Below are positions 13,405 through 21,522 of a DNA stretch of 64,000 bases, in pieces. This DNA is from an uncultured Bacteroides sp. (GTDB lineage Bacteria > Bacteroidota > Bacteroidia > Bacteroidales > Bacteroidaceae): contig CASEKR010000004.1 of the NCBI GenBank assembly GCA_949288585.1, positions 1 through 64,000 of the forward strand, given 5' to 3'. Under the pieces are notes generated by a model. That model was not told the origin of the DNA. It saw only the letters and a list, made by a program, of their open reading frames with translations, and ran no database searches. The stretch's first letter is position 1; each line of letters starts with the position of its first letter. The position numbers and the translations under genes are program-made.

Positions 13405-15336
13405 ATGAATAAGAGTGCGTGGAATAGGCTAATCTGTCTCGGGATGCTACTGGTGATGTTGTTGGGGGCATGCCGGGATGATATGCGTCTGGAATATGCT
13501 TTGCAGGTTGCTGGAGAGAACCGGGCGGAGTTGGAGCGGGTACTGGCATATTATGAGGACGAGCCGGAGAAACAGAAGGCGGCTCGTTTTCTGATAGAGA
13601 ACATGCCATACTATCATTCGAAACAAGGGGAGAAGTTGGATTCGCTGAAAGAGGTATTGGCTTCGGCCGATTCATTGGGGGTCATTCAAGGTCCTTCGTG
13701 GTATTATCCGAACTGGCCCTCGTATGCGCCTGAAAACTTGCAGCGGATAGAAGACGTACAAGTTATTACCGCTGATTTTCTGATAAGAAACATCGATCTG
13801 GCATTTGAGGTCTGGAAAAAATGGCCTTGGAACACAGAACTTTCGTGGGAAGAGTTTTGTGAGTTTATTTTGCCTTATCGGGTGGGAAACGAGCCGTTGG
13901 AGAATTGGCGGGAGGTTTGCTATAGACGCTATTCTTTTTTGTTGGATTCGGTTTATACGGGCAATGACCCGATTGAGGCAGTGAAGGTAGTATGTAACTA
14001 TCTGGAGAAAGAGCGTCCTTTCCGTCTGTCGTGGATGTTCAATTATCCGCATTTGGGTGGAAACTTCCTTTTGGAGTATCGTATCGGGAAATGCAGGGAG
14101 GCTTGCGACTTTATCGCCTATGTATTACGGGCTTTGGGGATTCCGGTGGCTTTCGATTTCTATACGTATAGTGCCGAAAATCGCATGGGGCATATTTGGA
14201 CGGTCGTGAAAGACACAGTGGGTGGTTGGCTTCCTTTCAATTTTCCTTATACTTTTCCGGAATCTGGGAACTACTTTATAGACAATCGGCGTCCCAGTGT
14301 GATTTACAGGCAATATTTCGGCCGTCGGTGGAATAGGTCTCGCGAATGGTTGGAAGATGCGGCTGTGCCGATAGAATTTAAGAATGTGTTTCGCGAAAAG
14401 GTGTCGGAGAATTATTTTCAGACGGATTTGGAGGTTCCAGTGCAAGGGATTTCAGGAGAGTATGTTTGCTTGGGTGTGTTTGGCGTCCGAGGGTGGCGGG
14501 GGATAGACATAGCTAAAGTGAAGCATGGGAAAGCGATTTTCAGGAATATAGGATCCAAGCAGATTTATATTTTGATGGGTTATCAGGACGGTTTATATGT
14601 TCCGCAGGGCAATCCGTTCTATTTTGAAGGGAACGGGATGCGGGAATTTAAAGCCGATGCCAAGCGGCGCGATTCTGTCGTGCTGTATCGGAAATATCCT
14701 CTTTCTGAACGAATAAAGGCGTATATGGCGGGAATGAAGGGTGGACGTTTCGAGATCTCGAATAATAAAGATTTCCGCCAGTCGGCAGTGATAGGACGAG
14801 TAGAGGAAGCGCCGCAGGTAAATTGGAACAAGGTTTCATTGGCGAAGCCTGTAAGTGGTCGATATGTGCGCTATGTTTCTGCTCCGAACGAATATGCCGA
14901 GGTAGCGGAAATGCACTTTTATGAAGACGGGCATGAATGGATACCGGTGGGGAGTTGGGCCGATGCTCCGGCTTCAATAGGGACAGGAGCATATCAGGTG
15001 TATGATCATAATCCTTTGACACATTATATTTCTTCACAAGGCGGAGCTTCCATCACCATTGATTTTGGAAAGGAAGTATGGATAGACAGTTTTGCTTTTA
15101 TGCCTCGCAATGATGATAATTTTATCCGGATAGGCGATGAGTATGAGTTGTTTTATTGGGGTGAAGGAAAGTGGCAGTCGTTGGGACGACAGCAGGCAAC
15201 GGAGATTCGCTTGGTTTATGAAGATGTTCCGATCGGGGCTTTGCTGCATTTGCATGATTGGACGCGAGGAGAGGAGGAATTACCGTTTTATTTGGAAGGT
15301 GGCAAACAGGTGTTTGCTTCGGAGGGGATAGATTGA
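13405..15336 (+). CDS. Transglutaminase-like lipoprotein with C-terminal F5/8C-type domain
   Basis: This 643-aa lipoprotein has lipobox LLGAC (Cys23). Around residues 225-280 it has the transglutaminase/protease core: GKC230REAC, then ALGIPVAF, then MGHIW with His263. At the place where the third catalytic residue (Asp in W-x-P-x-D) is expected it reads WLPFNFP, so Asn279 appears to replace Asp. The C-terminal 170 residues resemble a discoidin/F5-8C beta-sandwich (ITIDFGKEVWIDSFAFMPR). It lies 22 bp after signal peptidase 2 and 1 bp before the next gene. A crosslinking, peptidase or purely structural role is possible; with the Asn it may be inactive. Confidence 0.7.
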   Translation: MNKSAWNRLICLGMLLVMLLGACRDDMRLEYALQVAGENRAELERVLAYYEDEPEKQKAARFLIENMPYYHSKQGEKLDSLKEVLASADSLGVIQGPSWYYPNWPSYAPENLQRIEDVQVITADFLIRNIDLAFEVWKKWPWNTELSWEEFCEFILPYRVGNEPLENWREVCYRRYSFLLDSVYTGNDPIEAVKVVCNYLEKERPFRLSWMFNYPHLGGNFLLEYRIGKCREACDFIAYVLRALGIPVAFDFYTYSAENRMGHIWTVVKDTVGGWLPFNFPYTFPESGNYFIDNRRPSVIYRQYFGRRWNRSREWLEDAAVPIEFKNVFREKVSENYFQTDLEVPVQGISGEYVCLGVFGVRGWRGIDIAKVKHGKAIFRNIGSKQIYILMGYQDGLYVPQGNPFYFEGNGMREFKADAKRRDSVVLYRKYPLSERIKAYMAGMKGGRFEISNNKDFRQSAVIGRVEEAPQVNWNKVSLAKPVSGRYVRYVSAPNEYAEVAEMHFYEDGHEWIPVGSWADAPASIGTGAYQVYDHNPLTHYISSQGGASITIDFGKEVWIDSFAFMPRNDDNFIRIGDEYELFYWGEGKWQSLGRQQATEIRLVYEDVPIGALLHLHDWTRGEEELPFYLEGGKQVFASEGID

Positions 15337-15337
15337 T

Positions 15338-16927
15338 ATGAGGAAATTGGTTTCCATAGGATTCTTGTTTGGCGGAATATGTTTTCTGTTGAGTATGGTT
15401 ATTGCTACCAGTTCGACATTGCCTTCTGGCGAAACTGCCTTTCAGTGGCTGTGGTTCGACCGGGCGGCCTTGGCTGCTGCGGCGTGCATAGTTGTCGGGC
15501 TGTTGCTCTGCCGGAAGGAGGCTTTGGACTTTCCGACGACGGTGTCTTGGGCCTTGATGGGCTGGGCGGCAGTGCAGGCTGTCATCGGCTTGCGGCAGGT
15601 GTTCGGCTTCGAGGCGTCGGGACATGCGCTGTATGCGCTGACGGGCAGCTTTTTCAATCCGGGGCCGTATGCGGGCTATCTGGCTATGGCGTTGCCGGTG
15701 TGCCTGCATGAATACCTGCGGCAGGCAGACTGGAGACGTTATGCGGCAGGCGGTGTGGGACTGTTGTTGCTCTGCGTGCTGCCGGCCACGATGAGCCGTT
15801 CGGCCTACTTTGCGGCGGGCGTGTCGTGCTTGTGGGTGTATGGTTGCCATGCAGGCTGGGGCAATCGGTTGAGGAAAGCCTGGAGGGAGAGACGTCGCCG
15901 GTGCCTGCTGGTGGCGGGCGGCGTGTTCTTCGCGTTTTGCTTGGCGGGCGCGGCGTTGTTTTACTTGAAGCCCGATTCGGCGCGGGGACGCCTGTTCATG
16001 TGGAAGATAACCGCCCGCGCGGTGGCGGAGAAGCCTTGGACTGGCTATGGGCCGGGGAGTTTCCCGGCAGCTTACGGCGAGGCGCAGGCTGCTTACTTCG
16101 CGGCAGGCGATTATGCCGAGTGGGAAGAGCGCGTGGCGGGCAGTCCGGAGTATGCGTTCAATGAATATTTGCAGGCGGCGGTGGTGATGGGCGTTCCCAT
16201 TGCCATAGTCGGGTTGATTGGTGTTTTTATTTGTATCTTTGCAGCTTGGAGAAAAGGGCGTTTCGGCATACTTGGTGCTTTGGTGTCGCTGGGGATATTT
16301 TCCTGTTCGTCCTATCCGTTTCAACTGCCGGTGTTTTTGGTGACGGGCGTTTGCCTGTTGGCTGCCTGCCTGATGGGAAAAGGCCGGAAAGCATGGTGGG
16401 CGGTCGCCTTGTTAGCAGTGGCGGTGGGGCTGGCGCGCCTTTCTTACGACCGGGGAAGGGTAGAGGCTTGCCGTGATTGGCCGAATGCGCGGACGTTGTA
16501 CCATGCCGGGGCGTATGCCTTGGCGGAGGAAGCATACGAGCGGCTGTATCCGCAGTTGAAAGACCGGACGCCTTTCTTGTTTGAATACGGGCATGGGCTG
16601 CACAAGCAGGGGAAGTATAAGGAATCGAACCGGATGTTGCGCATCGCCGCCCGGCACAGTTGCGACCCGATGATATGGAACATCCGGGGGAAGAACTACC
16701 AGGCGATGGGCGCATACGGACAGGCGGAGGAGTGTTTCCTCCGGGCGGCGCACCTGTTGCCGGGACGGATTTACCCGTATTACCTGTTGGCGAAGTTGTA
16801 TGCCTCGCCCGGATATAGGCATCCGGAGAAATTGGAAGAGATGAAACGCCTCGTCAGGAGCAAGAAGCCGAAGGTGCCTTCTACGGCCGTCCGGCAGATG
16901 CGCGAGGAGGTGGAAGAATTGGAGTAA
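15338..16927 (+). CDS. O-antigen-ligase-like membrane protein with C-terminal TPR repeats
   Basis: The protein has 529 residues. The first about 370 are a string of roughly ten hydrophobic helices with a large loop containing WTGYGPGSF and FNEYLQAAVVMGVP, the pattern of Wzy/WaaL/O-antigen ligase family proteins. Residues about 390-520 form TPR-like helices (ALAEEAYERLYPQL, NRMLRIAARH, AYGQAEECFLRAAHLL). Such Wzy_C-TPR proteins occur as lipid-linked-glycan ligases or oligosaccharyltransferases. No glycan genes are nearby, so linkage to the peptide system rests only on operon position (1 bp after the transglutaminase-like gene). The high-GC composition differs from the cassette genes. Confidence 0.65.
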   Translation: MRKLVSIGFLFGGICFLLSMVIATSSTLPSGETAFQWLWFDRAALAAAACIVVGLLLCRKEALDFPTTVSWALMGWAAVQAVIGLRQVFGFEASGHALYALTGSFFNPGPYAGYLAMALPVCLHEYLRQADWRRYAAGGVGLLLLCVLPATMSRSAYFAAGVSCLWVYGCHAGWGNRLRKAWRERRRRCLLVAGGVFFAFCLAGAALFYLKPDSARGRLFMWKITARAVAEKPWTGYGPGSFPAAYGEAQAAYFAAGDYAEWEERVAGSPEYAFNEYLQAAVVMGVPIAIVGLIGVFICIFAAWRKGRFGILGALVSLGIFSCSSYPFQLPVFLVTGVCLLAACLMGKGRKAWWAVALLAVAVGLARLSYDRGRVEACRDWPNARTLYHAGAYALAEEAYERLYPQLKDRTPFLFEYGHGLHKQGKYKESNRMLRIAARHSCDPMIWNIRGKNYQAMGAYGQAEECFLRAAHLLPGRIYPYYLLAKLYASPGYRHPEKLEEMKRLVRSKKPKVPSTAVRQMREEVEELE

Positions 16928-16939
16928 CTTTGATTTTGG

Positions 16940-16971
16940 TTTGTAGGAATTGAATATAATATGTTCCTTTG
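16940..16971 (+). promoter_or_regulatory. Promoter for the RND efflux operon
   Basis: TTTG at 16940-16943 and TTCCTTTG at 16964-16971 are separated by 20 bp. This fits the Bacteroides -33/-7 pattern with one mismatch in the -7 box. Transcription would start near 16977, about 97 nt ahead of the adaptor ATG. Confidence 0.5.
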
Positions 16972-17073
16972 CGGGAACTTTGCCGGGACGGGATATCTGC
17001 CATGGCTCTTGGGGGCATCGACGGGTATTCGGCCGGGGAAGGACTGACGGGAACAGAAAATAAAACGATAGAT

Positions 17074-18171
17074 ATGACAAAATGTATCAGGAAATGGCAA
17101 GGATGGCTCTGCTTAGGATGGGCAGCATTGTCGCTTTCTTGCTCGGGAGGCGGTGAAGAACAACAGGCCGACGACGGGGCAGAGGATCGGGAGGAGAAAA
17201 CTTCCGTCATGTCGGACATGATAAGCGAAGTGACCGTGGAAGTGCTGAAGGCGCAGGATTTCGAGCACGAGTTGGTGAGCAACGGCAAATTGGTGGCCGG
17301 ACAGCAGGCCGACTTGAAGTTTGAGACGCAAGGCGTGGTGGCGGCCGTCTATGTGAAGAACGGCGAGCACGTGCGCAAAGGGCAGAAGCTGGCCGAGTTG
17401 GATAAGTTTACGCTGACGCGCAAGGTGGCGCAAGCCCGCGATGCCATGGAACAGGCGCGCCTGCAGATGCAGGATGTGCTGATAGGGCAGGGATATTCCG
17501 CCGGAGATTCGGTCGGGGTGCCTGCCGATATTGCGCGCTTGGCGCGGGTAAAGAGCGGATACGACCGCAGCGTGGCCGACTATGAACTGGCCAAGCGGGA
17601 AGAGGAGAACGCGACGCTGAAGGCGCCTTTCGACGGCGTGGTGGCCAATCTGTTTGCCAAACCTTACAACGAACCGGACGCTTCGAAGGCATTCTGTACG
17701 ATTGTAGGCACGCAGCAGATGGAGGCCGATTTCACAGTGCTGGAGAACGAACTGCCGCTGATAAAGGCGGGCGACCGCGTGGAGGTGACTCCCTATTCGG
17801 ACGCGGCGTCGCATTATGCGGGGCATGTCACGGAAATCAATCCCTTGGTAGACGAGAAGGGCATGGTGCGTGTCAAGGCTGTGGTGGACGGGAAAGGCAG
17901 GCTGTTCAGCGGGATGAACGTGCGTGTCAGCGTACATCGCTCGTTGGGCAAGCAATTGGTGGTTCCCAAGAGTGCCGTGGTGCTCCGCACGGGCAAGCAG
18001 GTAATCTTCACCTTAGAGAACGGCAAGGCGATGTGGAACTATGTGCATACGGCATTGGAGAACTCAGACAACTACAGCCTGGCTGACGGGCTGGAAGAAG
18101 GCGATACCGTGATTGTGACGGGCAATATCAACCTGGCCAATGAATCGCCGGTCAAGGTAATTGGAAATTAA
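17074..18171 (+). CDS. RND efflux periplasmic adaptor (membrane fusion protein)
   Basis: The start at ATG 17074 gives a lipoprotein signal (ALSLSC, Cys23) and 365 residues; a longer frame from 16969 would include the promoter. A split lipoyl-like domain (GVVAAVYVKNGEHVRKGQ, later LKAPFDGVVANLFA) encloses a coiled-coil hairpin (about residues 120-170). Beta-barrel and membrane-proximal domains follow (VVPKSAVVLRTGKQVIFTLE). This is the HlyD/AcrA type adaptor that links an inner-membrane RND pump to a TolC-like channel. It is first in a four-gene operon with the permeases at 18244 and 23006 and the channel at 21523. The substrate is unknown. Confidence 0.9.
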   Translation: MTKCIRKWQGWLCLGWAALSLSCSGGGEEQQADDGAEDREEKTSVMSDMISEVTVEVLKAQDFEHELVSNGKLVAGQQADLKFETQGVVAAVYVKNGEHVRKGQKLAELDKFTLTRKVAQARDAMEQARLQMQDVLIGQGYSAGDSVGVPADIARLARVKSGYDRSVADYELAKREEENATLKAPFDGVVANLFAKPYNEPDASKAFCTIVGTQQMEADFTVLENELPLIKAGDRVEVTPYSDAASHYAGHVTEINPLVDEKGMVRVKAVVDGKGRLFSGMNVRVSVHRSLGKQLVVPKSAVVLRTGKQVIFTLENGKAMWNYVHTALENSDNYSLADGLEEGDTVIVTGNINLANESPVKVIGN

Positions 18172-18243
18172 GAATTAAGAATTGAAAAATAAGAATCTGG
18201 AGAACTTCCATTGACCATCAACCACTAATTTAACTATCATCGC

Positions 18244-21200
18244 ATGATAAAGTTCCTTATACAGCGGCCCATAGCCGTGCTGATGGCCTTCACTGTCTGC
18301 TTCATACTGGGAGTGGTGACGTACGTGACGTTGCCTGTCTCATTGCTGCCGGACATTGCCATCCCGGAAATCACGGTGCAGGTGACGGCGGAGAACACCT
18401 CGGCGCGCGAGTTGGAGAACACCGTGGTGAAGCCCCTGCGACAGCAACTCATCCAGGTATCGAAGCTGGAGGACATGCACAGCGAGACGCGCGACGGGGC
18501 CGGCCTGATCCGTCTGGGCTTTGACTATGGCACGAACACGGACTTGGCTTTTATCGAGGTGAACGAGAAGATAGACGCCGCCATGAACTACCTGCCCAAG
18601 GAAGTGGACCGCCCCAAGGTGGTAAAGGCCAGCGCGACGGACATCCCCGTGTTCTACCTCTACCTGACATTGAAGAACGACAGCGCCTTTGCTTCTACGG
18701 ACGAGGGAGCCTTTCTGAACCTATGCGAGTTTGCCGAGGGGGTCATCCGGAGGCGCATCGAGCAACTGCCCGAGGTGGCTATGGTGGACGTGACGGGCGT
18801 GCTGGAACGCGAATTGCAGATAGTGCCCGACGAGGACAAACTGGCTGTGTTGGGGCTTTCTGCCGAGGACATTGAGCAGGCATTGGCGCAAAACAATGTG
18901 GAGCCGGGCAGTATGACCGTGCGCGACGGTTATTATGAATACAACATCAAGTTCTCTACCGTGTTGCGTACGGAGGAAGATGTGCGCGACATCCTGCTGC
19001 GCAAGGAAGACCGCATCATCCGTCTGGGCGACTTCTGCGACGTGCGCGTCGTGCCTGCCGAGGAGCGGGGCTTAGTGCTGAGCAACGGCAAGAGAGCGGT
19101 GGCCCTGGCCGTTATCAAGCAGGCGGACGAGACGATGGCGGACATGAAGGAGGCTGTGGGTCGGACGATGGACGACTTCCGCCGCACGTATCCCGACATC
19201 GACTTCAGCGTGAGTCGCAACCAGACGGAACTGCTGGACTATACCATCGACAACTTGCAGGAGAATCTCTTGCAGGGTTTCCTGTTCATCTGTTTCTTCG
19301 CGATGTTGTTCTTGGGCGATGTGAAGTCGCCGCTCATCATCGGGTTGAGCATGTTGGTGTCGCTGGTGGCGGGATTCATCTTCTTCTATCTGTTCGGCTT
19401 GTCGCTGAACATTATTTCGCTGTCGGGTCTGATTCTGGCCTTGGGAATGATGATAGACAACAGCATCATCGTGGCGGAAAACATTTCGCAGTACCGGGAG
19501 CGGGGGTATAGCCTCCGCAGGGCTTGCGTGGCGGGCACGGAGGAAGTGCTGACGCCCATGATTAGTTCGTCGCTCACGACGGTGGCTGTCTTTGTCCCGC
19601 TGGTCTTCATGAGTGGCATCGGCGGGGCGTTGTTCTACGACCAGGCCTTCTCGGTGACGGTGGGGCAGGTGACTTCATACTTCACGGGCATCCTGCTTTT
19701 GCCGGTTCTCTACTACTTGGTCTACCGCACGGGTCTCGGCAGAAGGCGTCGGCGGTGGCGGTTGCCGGTGCATCTGCACAACCCGTTGAAGGGACATGCG
19801 CTGGACCGTTTTTATGATGCGGGGGTAGACTGGGTGTTTGCCCACAAGCGTTTGGCGGTGTCGTTCTGCGCGGTGTCGGTGCCGCTGTGCGTGGGGATGT
19901 TCTTCTTCATGGAGAAGGAACGGATGCCTCGGGTGGACCAGACCGAACTGGCGGTGCGGGTGGATTGGAACGAGAATATCCACGTAGACGAGAACCGCCG
20001 CCGGGTGGAGACGCTGATGGGGCGGCTCCGGGCGGACGTGGCGGAGCAGACGGCCGAAGTAGGGCAGCAGGATTACCTGCTGAACAGGGGGCAGGCTCTC
20101 TCGTCGTCGGAGGCGGAATTGTATTTCAAGACTGGGAAACCGGAAGACATCGCCCCGCTGCAAGAGAAGATACATGCGCTGGTGAAGGCCGCCCATCCGC
20201 AGGCCGTCGTGTCGTTCTCGCCGCCGGAGACGGTGTTCGAGAAACTGTTTGACACGGGCGAGGCCGAGGTGGTAGCCGAACTCTATGCCCGCAACCGCCA
20301 GGAGGATCCCGACCCCGGAGAGTTGCGCGACCTGGAGAGGCGGCTGTCGCAGGCGGCGGGCACGGAGCCGGTGGGCCTGGCTTTCGAGGAGCAGGTGGAG
20401 ATTTCTATCCTCGAAGAGCGGCTGCTGCTCTACCGCGTGAGCTACGACGAGGTGGTGCGCACGCTCCGATCGGCGTTCAAGGAGAACGACGTGGCCGTGC
20501 TCCACTCCTACCAGCAATACCTGCCCATCGGCATCGTGGGCGAGGACAAGACGGTGGACGAGGTGCTGCGGACGACGCTGGTGCGCACGCAGCCCGACGC
20601 CTATGGGCAGGTGGACCACCTGCCGTTGAGCTACTTCGTCCGCCTTTCGCCGGGTGAGGACCTGAAGTCCATCACTGCCGGGCGCAACGGTGAGTACGTC
20701 CCCCTGCCTTTCCCCGACGTACGGGATCCGGAGCAGATGATGCGCCGGGTGAAGCAGGAGGCCGACGCCACGGGGCGTTGGGAGGCGCAGTTCGGCGGCA
20801 GCTTCTTCTCCAACCGCCAGATGCTCGACTCCTTGGTGGTCATCCTTCTCGTCTCCGTCCTGCTGATGTACTTCATCCTGGCCGCCCAGTTCGAGAGCTT
20901 CCTGCAGCCGCTCATCGTCCTGCTGGAGATACCGGTCGACCTGGCCTTCGCCCTCGTCCTGCTCTGGGTGTGCGGGCATACGCTGAACCTCATGTCGGCC
21001 ATCGGCCTTATCGTCACCTGCGGCATCATCATCAACGACTCCATCCTGAAGCTCGATGCCATCAACGAACTGCGCCGTCAGGGCTGGGCGCTCCTGCCGG
21101 CCATCCACGAAGCGGGCCGCCGTCGCCTCCGCCCCATCCTGATGACGGCGTTGACGTCGGTCTGCGGCATGGTGCCCCTGCTGTTCGACTCGGACATGGG

Positions 21201-21345
21201 CTCGGAACTTCAGCACCCCTTCGTCATCAGTATGCTCGGCTCGATGGCCATCGGCACCGCCGTCAGCCTCTTCGTCATCCCGCTTTTCTACTGGTTCATC
21301 TACCGCCGGGCGGATCGGGGACGCGCCCTGATTTGTAAAGAATAA
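18244..21345 (+). CDS. RND efflux permease, first copy
   Basis: The protein has 1033 residues, about the normal length for AcrB/HAE1-type permeases. It begins MIKFLIQRPIAVLMAFTVCF and has the two large periplasmic loops and twelve predicted transmembrane helices of the family. The proton-relay Asp region in helix 4 is present (LALGMMIDNSIIVAENI), and the repeat of this helix in the second half reads GLIVTCGIIINDSILKLDAI. It works as a proton-driven trimer exporting small molecules across the envelope with the adaptor and channel encoded next to it. GC content rises markedly compared with region 1. Confidence 0.93.
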   Translation: MIKFLIQRPIAVLMAFTVCFILGVVTYVTLPVSLLPDIAIPEITVQVTAENTSARELENTVVKPLRQQLIQVSKLEDMHSETRDGAGLIRLGFDYGTNTDLAFIEVNEKIDAAMNYLPKEVDRPKVVKASATDIPVFYLYLTLKNDSAFASTDEGAFLNLCEFAEGVIRRRIEQLPEVAMVDVTGVLERELQIVPDEDKLAVLGLSAEDIEQALAQNNVEPGSMTVRDGYYEYNIKFSTVLRTEEDVRDILLRKEDRIIRLGDFCDVRVVPAEERGLVLSNGKRAVALAVIKQADETMADMKEAVGRTMDDFRRTYPDIDFSVSRNQTELLDYTIDNLQENLLQGFLFICFFAMLFLGDVKSPLIIGLSMLVSLVAGFIFFYLFGLSLNIISLSGLILALGMMIDNSIIVAENISQYRERGYSLRRACVAGTEEVLTPMISSSLTTVAVFVPLVFMSGIGGALFYDQAFSVTVGQVTSYFTGILLLPVLYYLVYRTGLGRRRRRWRLPVHLHNPLKGHALDRFYDAGVDWVFAHKRLAVSFCAVSVPLCVGMFFFMEKERMPRVDQTELAVRVDWNENIHVDENRRRVETLMGRLRADVAEQTAEVGQQDYLLNRGQALSSSEAELYFKTGKPEDIAPLQEKIHALVKAAHPQAVVSFSPPETVFEKLFDTGEAEVVAELYARNRQEDPDPGELRDLERRLSQAAGTEPVGLAFEEQVEISILEERLLLYRVSYDEVVRTLRSAFKENDVAVLHSYQQYLPIGIVGEDKTVDEVLRTTLVRTQPDAYGQVDHLPLSYFVRLSPGEDLKSITAGRNGEYVPLPFPDVRDPEQMMRRVKQEADATGRWEAQFGGSFFSNRQMLDSLVVILLVSVLLMYFILAAQFESFLQPLIVLLEIPVDLAFALVLLWVCGHTLNLMSAIGLIVTCGIIINDSILKLDAINELRRQGWALLPAIHEAGRRRLRPILMTALTSVCGMVPLLFDSDMGSELQHPFVISMLGSMAIGTAVSLFVIPLFYWFIYRRADRGRALICKE

Positions 21346-21386
21346 TGGATGAAAAATGATGAAAATGCAACTATTTGATAATCAGG

Positions 21387-21505
21387 CATCCGGACAGAGG
21401 CCACCAAAGGTGGTACCTTTGGTGGCCAAAGGTAGTACCTTTGGTAGGCAAAGGTGGCACCTTTTCTTGCCTAAGGCGGCATCTTTCCCCTCCTTCGTCC
21501 GGATG
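21387..21505. repeat. Three tandem hairpins within an outer inverted repeat
   Basis: Outer arms CATCCGGAC (21387-21395) and GTCCGGATG (21497-21505) enclose three successive dyads: 21401-21425 (11-bp stem, 3-nt loop), 21426-21444 (8-bp stem, 3-nt loop) and 21449-21464 (about 7 bp). All share the core AAAGGT-nnn-ACCTTT. The element fills the gap between the RND permease and the outer membrane factor gene. It could set mRNA processing or stability within the operon or be a protein-binding array. Confidence 0.85.
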
Positions 21506-21522
21506 TGTAAATATTTATGATA

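Noticed and set aside
15122..16324. 400-codon minus-strand frame across the transglutaminase and O-antigen-ligase-like genes
   Set aside because: It crosses two real genes and is His/Gln/Pro/Arg-rich with no signal or family match.
16928..17073. Upstream extension of the efflux adaptor from 16969
   Set aside because: It would translate through a good promoter and lose the lipoprotein signal at the N-terminus. ATG 17074 fits both.
19675..21216. 513-codon minus-strand frame under the first RND permease
   Set aside because: It is His/Gln/Arg-rich, typical of antisense frames of GC-rich genes. The plus strand has an intact RND permease.
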